Assembly: GCA_949358305.1 (NCBI GenBank)
Contig: OX442314.1
Span: 14,069,060 to 14,129,059 of the forward strand
Direction: 5' to 3'
DNA: 60,000 bases
Origin: Strigamia acuminata
Lineage: Eukaryota > Arthropoda > Chilopoda > Geophilomorpha > Linotaeniidae
Both the position numbers and the translations under genes were made by a program. The notes under the pieces are model-generated. The model was given only the letters and a program-made list of their open reading frames with translations. It had not been told where the DNA came from and did no database searches. Below, piece by piece: positions 11,321-20,775 of the stretch; position 1 is the stretch's first letter, and every line of letters starts with the position of its first letter.

Positions 11321-12388
11321 ATGGCGACTAGCTCAACTGCAACGTTGGAAACCCTATTAAAAGGACTAGTAGTGCAAAAGCGCAATCCAGTCAATTATGA
11401 TACCAGAACGGGGAACATTGACGAATGGATTGTTGGTTATGAAGCGATTGTTGCTACGGATACGGAACGTGCCAAGCATCTGCCGATTGTAATGAAGGAA
11501 GATGCGCTCTCCTGGTACGTCGAGCAGCTACAAGCTAACCCTAGCTGGGCTTGGGACGAATGGAAAGCAGCATTGCAGAAAAAATTCCGCCGTAGGCCCG
11601 AGCACGTCCTCAATACCCTACACGCCCTTAAGCATGAAGAAGGGACAGCCATTGACTTTATTAAGAAAGTTCTCCACTTGTGTTCATTTGCCAGACCAGC
11701 CCTCAGTGAAACCCAGAAAATCAACTATGTCTATCAGGCTATGAAACAGCCGATAAAAGACAGGTTGATGACAGTTTTTCCTACAGCTATGGATGATTTG
11801 ATGGAAAGAGTTCAGCTTTATGAAGCCCATGGAGTGAAGGAAGATCCGTCGACAGCTTTACTGACCCTTGTACAGAAACTTGTGGCTGACAAGGCGACCG
11901 TCGCACCGTCAACTTATTTGACTGGAGTGGCAGAAGCCCCAAAGTCGCTCGCAGAACTTGTAGCAGAAAACAACTTTCTAAAAGAACAGAATATGTTTTT
12001 GCAGAATGGCGTATTGCAAGAGACGATCTCTCCAATTTTCCATCAAGGGACTTGGTTTACCCCAGTCAACAATCAGCGTCAAGGAGGAAAATTTTTCCAA
12101 GGAACCCAGCAGAAGCAGCAGCAATTCCAGCAAAGTTCTCCGCAGAACTGGCAGAATTTTCAGCAGCAGCAAACTGGACCCGGATGTTTCCATCAGCCCA
12201 ACTGCACCTGCTGTGCGTCACAAAACAGAGGTGGCGGTGGGAAGAGGCGTGATACTTGGCGTTATAATAATAAGAATAATGAAGAAAATAACAGTAACCA
12301 AGGAAATGGTCCTGCTAACAATAACAGCGGTAATAACCAAGCAAGAAATCCACCTGGGAATCAAAAACAACAGAACCGGGGAAACTAG
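11321..12388 (+). CDS. gag: Retrotransposon Gag
   Basis: A 355-residue structural protein of the Gypsy element, expected to form the particle that packages the RNA. The start is the first ATG in a frame open since 11126 and has a good context (CAAGATGG). The N-terminal two thirds resemble retrotransposon gag domains: helical, with W-containing blocks around DEWIVGYEAI and AWDEWKAAL. The C-terminal third is rich in glutamine, then asparagine. A short cysteine cluster (CFHQPNCTCC) is present, but no standard C-x2-C-x4-H-x4-C knuckle. Two stops in a row (TAG TAG) end the frame, directly after the slippery heptamer. Confidence 0.85.
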   Translation: MATSSTATLETLLKGLVVQKRNPVNYDTRTGNIDEWIVGYEAIVATDTERAKHLPIVMKEDALSWYVEQLQANPSWAWDEWKAALQKKFRRRPEHVLNTLHALKHEEGTAIDFIKKVLHLCSFARPALSETQKINYVYQAMKQPIKDRLMTVFPTAMDDLMERVQLYEAHGVKEDPSTALLTLVQKLVADKATVAPSTYLTGVAEAPKSLAELVAENNFLKEQNMFLQNGVLQETISPIFHQGTWFTPVNNQRQGGKFFQGTQQKQQQFQQSSPQNWQNFQQQQTGPGCFHQPNCTCCASQNRGGGGKRRDTWRYNNKNNEENNSNQGNGPANNNSGNNQARNPPGNQKQQNRGN

Positions 12389-12391
12389 TAG
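12379..12391 (+). promoter_or_regulatory. Programmed -1 frameshift site GGGAAAC before TAG TAG
   Basis: In the gag frame the sequence reads G GGA AAC TAG TAG. The heptamer fits X XXY YYZ exactly, and a -1 slip enters the pol frame, which is open from 12337. The heptamer touches the stop codon. No downstream pseudoknot was worked out. Confidence 0.75.
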
Positions 12392-15300
12392 TGCCACAAA
12401 GACAGTTAAAAAGTAGGCGTAGGAGAAGAAGAATGAGAAGGAAGTTGGAAATAGTTGACATTAACACCACTGAAGAAATGCTGACAATACCTGTCGTAGT
12501 GAACAATTTAGAAGTCAAAGGTGTATTGGATTCAGGTGGATATAGAAATATTATAAGTGAGGAACTGGCTGATAGATTGCAACTGTCACGTCGGCTTTGC
12601 CCTTATATCAAATTGAGGGTAATTGATAACTCCTTAATATCTCCTGAAGGAATTGGGAAAATTACAGTCACTATTGGAAGATTGGACTACAGCATGGAGG
12701 TATTAGTAGTGCGGGGATTTGGTCATGAGCTCTTACTAGGTGATCCTTTCCTCAAACAAGCAGGGTGTGTGTTGGACTATGACCGACGGAAGGTCTTTGT
12801 GGGGCGAAAAAGTGAAGGATTTAAACCGGAAGTTTTTCCAATGTCAAGAAATTATCTGGAACAAACATTTATTGGCAGACTTACTAAATCAATAAAAATT
12901 CCAGCAATGCACGAATGCATGCTTTTCATTGGAGTGAACAATAATAAAACTAATGAAGATTTGTTTGCAGAGCCATTATCCAATTTGACTGATAGATTGG
13001 GAGTAATTGGCTGTAAAACTCTAACTACATTTAAGGATGGATCAGGCATAATGCGAGTTGCGAATCCGACGAAGAAGGCGGTTTATCTGCAGAAAGGAAC
13101 AGCGATTGCCAAGGCATACCACGTCATTGACATTGGTAGTTTTGAGGAGCAGCCACCTAATGGCTTGAACTTTGATTCCGCCGTGTCAAGTGATCTACTG
13201 GATACAAACCAAAAGGAGCAGCTGAAGAGCCTACTGCGTAAGAATGAAGATAGATTTGCCACTTCAGATCAGGATTTAGGCAGAGTAAAGGTCTACAAGC
13301 ATAAAATAGATACAGGTGATGCACAGCCAATTCACCTGCAGCCATATCGCCGATCCATGAAAGAGAAAGAAGTCGAAGCAGAGGAAACCCAGAAACTGCT
13401 TGAAATGGATGTAATCAGAGAGTCCGAGAGTCCATGGAGTGCGCCAGTGCTTTTAATTAAGAGACGTGATGGCAAATGGCGGTTTTGTGTTGATTGGAGG
13501 CGGCTGAATGCAGTGACTAAGAAGATGGTTTACCCACTCCCCCGAATCGACGACACCTTAGACCAACTGTCAGGTGCGAAGTATTTTTCCATGATGGATT
13601 TAATCCAGGGATATTTCCAAGTCGAGATTGATGAGGAGGATAAGGAAAAGACTGCGTTCACAACGTCTTCCGGTCATTACGAATTTAATGTACTGGGCCA
13701 GGGCTTGTGTAATAGTCCTGCGGCATTCCAAAAGCTCATGAACAAAGTGCTTGGTAACCTCCTAGGAAAAGTGTGTATAGCCTACTTGGACGATCTGATC
13801 ATCTTTTCAAAGACATTTGACCAACATTTAGTTGATTTGGACAATGTTTTTTCGAAATTGCGCACGGCGAATTTAAAGGTCAAATTAAGTAAATGCACTT
13901 TTGGAACGGATACCATTAAGTATTTGGGACACGTCATCAATGCAAAAGGAGTTTCACCGGATCCACGTAATTTGGAGTCCGTGGCGAAGTTCCCAAAACC
14001 AACAACAGTAAAGCAGTTGCAAGGATTTCTTGGATTATGTTCTTATTATCGCAAATTTATTCGTGGTTTTTCAGACGTGTCCAAGTGCCTTGTAAATCTG
14101 ACAAAGAAAGAAGAAAAGTATGATTGGGGACCGCCACACGATGAAGCGTTCCAGAAGCTGAAGACGGCCCTAACGACAGTTCCAGTGCTGGCTCATCCAA
14201 ATTTCAGCGAGCCCTTTATGATCTCTACTGACGCCAGTGCATATGGATTAGGAGTTGTGCTGAAACAAAAGATAAATAAACAAGAACATGTCGTAGCCTA
14301 CGCTAGCCGACTGCTTAGCAAAGCAGAGCAGAACTATGATACAACGGAGCGTGAGTGCCTCGCAATCATCTTTGGTATACAAAAGTTCCGACCTTACTTG
14401 TATGGCCAAAAGTTCTACGTTATTACGGACCATTCAGCGTTGCAGTGGCTCAAAACTGTGAGAAATCCCAACGGACGACTCACCAGATGGTCACTCCAAT
14501 TGGTGGACTATGACTATGAGGTCATTCACAAGAGTGGTAAAAAACATCAAGATGCAGATGCGTTAAGTCGTATTCCTGAGGCAGTGGGCGAAGAAGAAAT
14601 AATTGATTTACCTTTGTTGCTACTGGAAAATCTGGACCTACCTGCCGAGCAGCGAAAGGATCAGAAGCTGAAGGAATACGTTGATGCACTTCGAGATATT
14701 GAGCGCCTTTCGAAAAAGAAGAGACGATCTTTACAACAGTTCGTGCTCCAGGATGAAGTTTTGTTCAGAAGGAAGAATTTCCTGGGCAACGAAAGGTTAC
14801 TGCTGGTTGTGCCAAAACACTTACAGCAAGATGTTCTGCACGAGATGCATGATGGCCTTCCAGGAGCTCATCTGGGCCTGTCGAAAACTTGGAAAAGAAT
14901 AAGCACCAGATTCCATTGGCCCAGAATTTATGCAGAGGTCAGAGACTACGTCTTGTCCTGCAAGAAGTGCGCTGCAGCAAAAACAGATACCACACCACCA
15001 AAAGGATTATTGCAGCCCTGGACAACCGTGACCAGACCATTCCAAAGAGTAGGAATGGACACTTTAGGAAAATTCCCGACTTCAAAGAAAGGGAATAATT
15101 ATGTGTTTGTTATGACGGACTATCTATCTAGAGCGGTCTGTGCGAGAGCGTCACCAACTTGCACGGCCATTGCAGCAGCGGATGCTTTAGTTTATGAGAT
15201 AATGGTGAAAGAAGGATCTCCAAGGGAAATTCTGACTGACCGTGGTACAGAATACAGAAATGAATTGATGGAGGAGGTCTCGAGACTCTATAAATCAAAA

Positions 15301-16290
15301 CATAAAACAACTAGCGGATATCATGCCAGGACAAACGGTTTAACGGAGCGTTTTAACGCAACACTTGCGAAAATGCTTCTGAACTACGTAAATGAAGATC
15401 ATACGGACTGGGATGATTTCCTGCCACACCTGTTATTCTCGTACAACACGTCGGTTCACGAGACAACTGGATATACCCCATACTTTTTATTAAGGGGGTA
15501 TGAAGCAGATGTTAACGTCGATGTGAATCTGAATCTCCCGAAGAAGGAATTCACTTTGAGAACTGCCAAATTCATCGAGGCAGCAAGGAGAATCTCAAAC
15601 CAGAGACTGGAGCAGATGTCAGCTAAAAGCAAAGAAAGATTTGATAAGAACAGAAAGGTTGTGGAGTTCGAGCCTGGAGAATACGTTTATTTGAAAAAAC
15701 CGAACAGAAAGGTTGGACTCAGTGAGAAATTACTGCCACAATATTCTGGTCCTTACGAAATAGTGCGCCGAACTGCACCAAACGATTACCAAATAGTAGA
15801 TTCAACTGGTAAAAAATCAGACATTGTAAATGTAGAAAGGTTAAAACCTTACAAGCCAAGGAAAGAAGTATCCATAATTATGGATAGGAATAGTGAAACT
15901 GAGGTGAAGGCGGAAAATTCTAACAAAACTAAGTTGATGGAAAGTAAAGGAATTGAAGAAGTTAGAATTAACACTAAAAAATCACTAAAACAATCAAAAA
16001 AACCATGCACAGAAAGATTCATAAGTGATGAAGATCAGATTTCTTTAAAGTCGTTGTTCGAACCGGAGGAGACGACGGGAAAACGGTTGAAAGAATTGCC
16101 GCTGGTCGGCGATAAAGACGAAACGTCGGAGAAACGTTTGACGAAATTGCCACTAGATGGCGATAAAAGAAAAACGTCAGGACAGCGTTCGCGGAAATTG
16201 CCACCAGAGGGCGTCGTCGACGAAACACGTGACTTCCGTTCTGAGCGGTTAAGACCACGAGCACGGACAAATTATCGCCGGTTTTATTGA
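12385..16290 (+). CDS. pol: Retrotransposon Pol polyprotein (PR-RT-RH-IN)
   Basis: About 1,300 residues in the -1 frame relative to gag, with no ATG near its start, so it is probably made as a Gag-Pol fusion by frameshifting. Aspartic protease motif DSGG (codon 12529); reverse transcriptase with YLDD at 13783-13794; RNase H with STDASAYGLG near 14224. The integrase has an HHCC zinc part (about 14842-14980) and catalytic D, D, E at codons 15058, 15238 and 15346 (D-x59-D-x35-E), followed by a GPYEIV segment near 15748. All expected catalytic residues are present and no frame break was seen. The last ~130 residues are highly charged and contain three tandem 17-residue repeats. Confidence 0.93.
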   Translation, partial: LVVPQRQLKSRRRRRRMRRKLEIVDINTTEEMLTIPVVVNNLEVKGVLDSGGYRNIISEELADRLQLSRRLCPYIKLRVIDNSLISPEGIGKITVTIGRLDYSMEVLVVRGFGHELLLGDPFLKQAGCVLDYDRRKVFVGRKSEGFKPEVFPMSRNYLEQTFIGRLTKSIKIPAMHECMLFIGVNNNKTNEDLFAEPLSNLTDRLGVIGCKTLTTFKDGSGIMRVANPTKKAVYLQKGTAIAKAYHVIDIGSFEEQPPNGLNFDSAVSSDLLDTNQKEQLKSLLRKNEDRFATSDQDLGRVKVYKHKIDTGDAQPIHLQPYRRSMKEKEVEAEETQKLLEMDVIRESESPWSAPVLLIKRRDGKWRFCVDWRRLNAVTKKMVYPLPRIDDTLDQLSGAKYFSMMDLIQGYFQVEIDEEDKEKTAFTTSSGHYEFNVLGQGLCNSPAAFQKLMNKVLGNLLGKVCIAYLDDLIIFSKTFDQHLVDLDNVFSKLRTANLKVKLSKCTFGTDTIKYLGHVINAKGVSPDPRNLESVAKFPKPTTVKQLQGFLGLCSYYRKFIRGFSDVSKCLVNLTKKEEKYDWGPPHDEAFQKLKTALTTVPVLAHPNFSEPFMISTDASAYGLGVVLKQKINKQEHVVAYASRLLSKAEQNYDTTERECLAIIFGIQKFRPYLYGQKFYVITDHSALQWLKTVRNPNGRLTRWSLQLVDYDYEVIHKSGKKHQDADALSRIPEAVGEEEIIDLPLLLLENLDLPAEQRKDQKLKEYVDALRDIERLSKKKRRSLQQFVLQDEVLFRRKNFLGNERLLLVVPKHLQQDVLHEMHDGLPGAHLGLSKTWKRISTRFHWPRIYAEVRDYVLSCKKCAAAKTDTTPPKGLLQPWTTVTRPFQRVGMDTLGKFPTSKKGNNYVFVMTDYLSRAVCARASPTCTAIAAADALVYEIMVKEGSPREILTDRGTEYRNELMEEVSRLYKSKHKTTSGYHARTNGLTERFNATLAKMLLNYVNEDHTDWDDFLPHLLFSYNTSVHETTGYTPYFLLRGYEADVNVDVNLNLPKKEFTLRTAKFIEAARRISNQRLEQMSAKSKERFDKNRKVVEFEPGEYVYLKKPNRKVGLSEKLLPQYSGPYEIVRRTAPNDYQIVDSTGKKSDIVNVERLKPYKPRKEVSIIMDRNSETEVKAENSNKTKLMESKGIEEVRINTKKSLKQSKKPCTERFISDEDQISLKSLFEPEETTGKRLKELPLVGDKDETSEKRLTKLPLDGDKRKTSGQRSRKLPPEGVVDETRDFRSERLRPRARTNYRRFY
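16069..16221 (+). repeat. Three 51-bp tandem repeats in the pol tail
   Basis: In-frame units at 16069-16119, 16120-16170 and 16171-16221 code imperfect 17-residue repeats with the core K/R-L-x-K/E-LP-x-x-G. A partial fourth unit follows. Confidence 0.85.
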
Positions 16291-16390
16291 ACACCTTGCG
16301 CAGAAAGTTCGACTTTATTGAGCGATTAAGCGAGAGGCCAGTAAGTAAAACTGCTTAACATTGTGTTTCGACTTAGAAGTTGGATAATTT

Positions 16391-16588
16391 ATGATGGACG
16401 AACAAATATCTTTGTCCGATTTGGATACTAAGTTAACAGAGGAGGACGAAACGACGATAGATAAGCGAGTCGGAATGACATCACGACAAACTTATGATTT
16501 AAGAAGTCGATTTGCGTTGGAAATCATCAAAGATCATCTGATAACCTTCGAAGAGGATGCGACAATTGAAGAAATCGAAGAAGACTAA
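16391..16588 (+). CDS. Small acidic open frame downstream of pol
   Basis: A 65-residue frame (MMDEQ...EEIEED) at the place where envelope genes sit in errantiviruses. It has no signal peptide or membrane segment and is strongly acidic at both ends, so it is not an envelope protein. It lies 100 bp after the pol stop. A splice acceptor-like CTTAG occurs just before it. It may be an accessory protein from a spliced RNA or a chance frame. Confidence 0.4.
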   Translation: MMDEQISLSDLDTKLTEEDETTIDKRVGMTSRQTYDLRSRFALEIIKDHLITFEEDATIEEIEED

Positions 16589-16888
16589 AATTGAAATTAC
16601 AATTGTTACTTGTATAATTTTGTGTAAAATTTTGTTTTAGATTTTCTCTTGTGTATAGATAAACACGAAGAGTTTAATTTTATGTAATTGGCTTTTCCAA
16701 GAAAAGTATTGTTAAACTAAGAATTGAGGGATATAAAGGTAATAGAACAATTCTCGTAAATTTTGTTAATAATTTTGTGAAAAGCAAGAATGATGTTGAA
16801 AGTTAGAAGTGAAAATGATAATCTCGAAGTAGAAATTTGGGGGTATTTTCATTTGAAATAATTTGAATTTTGGAGACCAAAATTTTTC
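16589..16888 (+). other. LTR retrotransposon 3' untranslated region
   Basis: AT-rich, with no open frame of note, leading to the polypurine tract. Confidence 0.6.
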
Positions 16889-16900
16889 AAAGGGGGGGGC
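16889..16900 (+). other. Polypurine tract
   Basis: AA followed by A and eight G, then C, directly before the 3' LTR. This is the expected plus-strand priming site. Confidence 0.8.
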
Positions 16901-17444
16901 TGTTACGAGCGCAGACCTCGCTGTACGACAGCGGGCCTAAACGCTCTGTTTAGAGAATTAATTCTGAAAGCTCTCACTAGGCACACTGGAGTTTCCAAAT
17001 CCGCTCACCAGTTGTCACTGTGTTAATTATGCACAGGGCAACTGGACTAATCAATCAAGTAGAGCGGGGGTGGACCCAGAGTTTACCTGGTGAGCTAAGT
17101 GGGTTTGAGAGAGCAGAAATGTTCTGAGCCTCAAACAGTTAACATGGTAAGTAAAGGCTTCTGTGGACCAGCGCACACAGCGCTTGGTCCCACCCCGCCT
17201 TTCCAAATTCATAGAGATATAATTTGATTATCATTTTTGCTTTCTTGCTTTATGTTTATGTAAAATAAAGGATTATGTTTATCATTTGATTTTGTTAAGT
17301 TTGTAATAAGTCCCATAGAATAAAAGAGATTTATTTAAATGATAAATCAGTTCTCTCAATCATTTCACCTAAAGGATTTCAAGGTCTTTGCTAAATTAAT
17401 TAGCATTTGTTATGTGTGTGGATCACCCCAACCCACACGTAACA
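16901..17444 (+). repeat. 3' LTR
   Basis: 544 bp, reading the same as the 5' LTR throughout. Confidence 0.95.
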
Positions 17445-17448
17445 ATAT
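17445..17448. repeat. Target site duplication ATAT, right copy
   Basis: Pairs with 9994-9997. Confidence 0.8.
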
Positions 17449-17906
17449 TCCTATGTCTCTGTTCTTGAACAGCTGAATCTGACTACTGTATCGCTCGCCA
17501 TGCGGAAGGCCGATTGCACTTTCGCGTATCGTATCTTGAGAGGCCTTTTGTATGCCCCTGACATTCTGATGCTTTTTTGCCGGAGACTTCCTTCCCTGCG
17601 TCCTACTCATTCCATTGCCCCTCTTTTTGTTGTTGGTGATCTTAGATTGCCCGTGGACTGCATTATGAATAGCTGCAACTGTTGTTTGTCTGAGGGAGAT
17701 TTCTTGTTCTCTGCATGATGTACACATGTGTGTGGTGCGTGCAGTGAGTCAATGAGTTTCTTTTCCTAATTTTCTTTTTTGTTTTCTTTGTTGTTTAGTG
17801 GGTTTTTTTTGTTGCTTTTGTATGTGGGGTGTCCCTCCTTGTAGGCTTTTTGCTGTTGGGGGCACCCCCTCAATACTTGAGAATTAAACCATTTATTATT
17901 ATTATA
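17445..17906 (+). pseudogene. LINE right fragment: end of reverse transcriptase frame, 3' UTR and tail
   Basis: The open frame cut at 9997 resumes here in the same frame if the LTR element and one ATAT are removed, and it ends at TGA 17716-17718. This shows that the LINE was the target. The coding end is the helical domain that follows reverse transcriptase in Jockey/CR1-like elements. A 3' UTR with a GC-rich hairpin-like part (GGTGTCCCTCC ... GGGGGCACCCCC, about 17827-17870) follows, ending in an ATT-repeat tail at about 17890-17906. Confidence 0.8.
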
Positions 17907-17940
17907 AAATTCAAAACAATTTTTTTAAAACAAAATTCTC

Positions 17941-17946
17941 TTTATT
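17941..17946 (-). terminator. Candidate poly(A) signal of SLC46 copy 4
   Basis: TTTATT on the plus strand reads AATAAA on the minus strand, about 150 bp after the stop codon. The LINE tail starts just beyond it. Confidence 0.5.
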
Positions 17947-18094
17947 AGTTTCTAAAAAAAACGAATGAAATTATGTACAGAGTCTAGTCATTCCAGAAAA
18001 AGTAATCTTAATAATATATTACTAGGCAAAATATGCACGCACAAAAATTAATCTAACTATTAACTTTCATTATTCAAATCGAAATGACATTATA

Positions 18095-20017
18095 TTAAAC
18101 TGGCAATGAGTGTTCCCTATTGACAATCGCCTTATCCGCTTCAAATTGTCTCTGTCTGTTAAGTTTTTTCATGTTTAAATGAATCCCACTATTAACAAAA
18201 GAAAAATCAAGAAATTAACCTAGTTCCATGTACCATGTACAATTAAAAAATAAAATGTTCTTACATGAAAATTACAAGTGGAATTAACGCAACACTGGCC
18301 GATAACACAAATATGGCACCTAGATAAACATTTTTAGTCGCTTTGTACATTTGCGTGTAGATAACAGATGACGCAATAGGTGAAAGCGCTTCACAAGAAG
18401 AAATAACAGCGTATAATTTCCCTAAAACATTTATATACTGGTAAATAATTACAGAAAACAAATAAAACCCACACAAAGCATTCCTAAATGACTTACCAAC
18501 TTCTTGGCTATTCACTAATTTGGATGAGAAAGATCGAATTGTTGGCATCCCAATAAATTGAAAGAACGACACAGTTGCAGCTAATGAACAAAACGAATCC
18601 GTTAACATAAATATAAGACATTTCAAAACGACAAAAACCTACCCACATACAACATCCAGCCCTCAAAACTTACGGCTGCTATTGCAGCTTTAAGAAACAT
18701 GCCAGAAAGTCCTATTGCACCTAACACCAAATCTGGCAATTTAAATGTCTTAAAAAGTAATCTGAAGATAAGAACCGTGCCTAGATCAAAGTGGAAACAA
18801 AACAGTTTTGAATTTCGAATTTTGCACAAATAACTGCAGTGAATCTCGTACCTATTCCAGTTATTACGAGAGAATACGTGTTGTAATATCCCAATTTGAC
18901 TTGATCCCAGCCAAAGTTTGCTTCCACAAACAATAACATCACGGTGGCTTCACCTGGAATTACGTAAAACAAAGCCGTAAACACCAAATCTTGAGTAAAA
19001 ATAACCTCCAATCATACCCATCAACGGAAATAACACGAGAAACATGGAGAATAGCATAAGATGTATATAAATCCGATTGTTTCCTTCCCGTTTTCCAGTG
19101 AAGATTTTTAAACTCTCCTTTATATTTTGCACGTCAAACAAATCGCGAAAAACTCCGTATTTCCTGCCGTCGCTGACAGCTTCGACAGTTTCCGCCAAGA
19201 AGAATATCGAGTAGAATATAGACACACAAAAGAAAACCACGCTGGTCGCATATTCTGGCATGTAACCCCACGCGGAAAACATGGCCGAACTGAGCGTCAT
19301 ACCGATTGGCATAGCAACGAATAATGCGAAATCAGCTAAAGCAATTCTTCTGGTTCGGGCACGTACAGTCGTAATGTCCGCAATGTAACTAAAACTCCCC
19401 ATAATCATGGACACCATTCCTCCAGTGCACCCAATAAATGCCGAACCAATAAATAGATATTCGGGAGGTGTTTCTATGTAATAAACGAGGAGGGTAGTGC
19501 AAATCGCACTGACTAAATAGCCGAAAATTGGGAAAATAATTGGGAATTTTCTACTGTGTTTATCGCTCCACGAGCCGAGGAAACAAGCGTACGCAACTGC
19601 GGGGACGGTTTCTATTAGACTTTTATACATTCCGAAATCAGCCGAGTAAGATTGGATTTTATCCGATGCGTCGGGGTCGCTTGTATAGTTTTTACAGAAC
19701 TCTTTCGAATAATTGAAGGTCACGTGACAGATTTTGTCTATTATGAGTTGACCCGAAGGATTCATTTGCAAAGCTAGTGCGAACATGGTTAAAAAGAGCA
19801 TGGGTTCGACTGTAATACATCTTTTGGCGATTGCTCTGGGTTTCTCTTCCGGTTCCGACAGATGCTCCTCTTTAAAGTCGTTTTTAGCATTTTCTGTGTT
19901 TATTGAACTTGTCGAGTCCGATTGGATCGATTGAAAATTGCGTTTATCTGATAATTGGTCATTGTCAACAAGATAACTTTGCGACGTTATTTTCGGTGAA
20001 TTGGTATCGGCCTGCAT
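18095..20017 (-). CDS. SLC46-type MFS transporter, copy 4 of 4
   Basis: Predicted 524-residue SLC46-family carrier with coding exons 19018-20017, 18852-18953, 18643-18780, 18497-18580, 18265-18421 and 18095-18188. Internal exons match the other three copies base for base in length. It has a polar N terminus, a first loop with N-x-S/T sites and cysteines, the WSDKHSRKFPI loop, and a longer basic tail (KKLNRQRQFEADK) than its paralogues. The ATG follows a splice acceptor (AACAG, then ATTGTACA), so a noncoding exon upstream is expected; a minus-strand donor (GTAAATATAATAC) lies near 20565-20577. Closest to copy 2. It is now separated from copy 3 by 10 kb, mostly transposon. Confidence 0.9.
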
Positions 20018-20775
20018 TGTACAATCTGTTAAAGCAAATAAAATTTTTTAAAAACAAGACAGAGTTTCTATTGGTATTTTCTCCCGCCGATGAAGCAATT
20101 CTTTCGGAAATTCTTTGCGAAATTAAGTGAGGAAGTAATAATAATTATTAATGAACCAATCAACAATTTCTATTTTGTTCCATTCTCTTCTCGCTTTGGT
20201 AAAAGTCGAGTCCTGACATTTAATTTGCATTTTTATCAATTTTATTAACTTGATTTTTTTTAAATCCGCCTTTTGTAATGATTTTAAAATGTTTAAATTT
20301 TTCTTTTAAAAATCCTTGAATAAAATGTAATGACCTTTGATGAAGGCCGCATTCCACAATTCCGATGCGGTTTCTTTCTCGTTGTAGGCATTTGACCTTA
20401 ATAGAGAAAGAATCAAGTGTTCTCAAACCCAAAACCCGAAAACATGTGTGTCAACTTATCTAATAACGACTTTTCCCTAGTTTTTTTTTGCCTTAAATTA
20501 AATTAAATTAAATTATCATTAAACCGAATATTAATCTAAATAAAAGAAACGCTTCTAATACATGTATTATATTTACCTTAAATGTGTTGGAAATAAAGGA
20601 ACTGACTTTCACTTAAGACTTGATATTTTGCATTAAAGATATAAAAATATTACAGTACTATTTATATACTATATAGAAAAAATAGTATATGTAATTGATT
20701 TAGATACTAAAATGCTTGAATGCATTTCCCTTGCTTCTACTTCGTCATGTGTTTTTTTCATACTTAAAAACAATC

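Larger units (their letters stand above)
9998..17444 (+). mobile_element. Full-length Ty3/Gypsy LTR retrotransposon, recent insertion
   Basis: A 7,447-bp element with two 544-bp LTRs that begin TGTTACG and end GTAACA. I found no difference between the LTRs when reading them side by side. It holds, in order, a leader, gag, a -1 frameshift signal, pol (protease, reverse transcriptase, RNase H, integrase), a small extra open frame, and a polypurine tract. The domain order with integrase last is that of the Gypsy group. No envelope-like gene is present. Identical LTRs, open coding frames and a clean target duplication point to a recent, possibly still mobile copy. Confidence 0.95.

Noticed and set aside
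16391-16588. The frame after pol as an envelope gene of an errantivirus
   Set aside because: Only 65 residues, with no signal peptide, membrane segment or cleavage site. Kept only as an unknown small frame.
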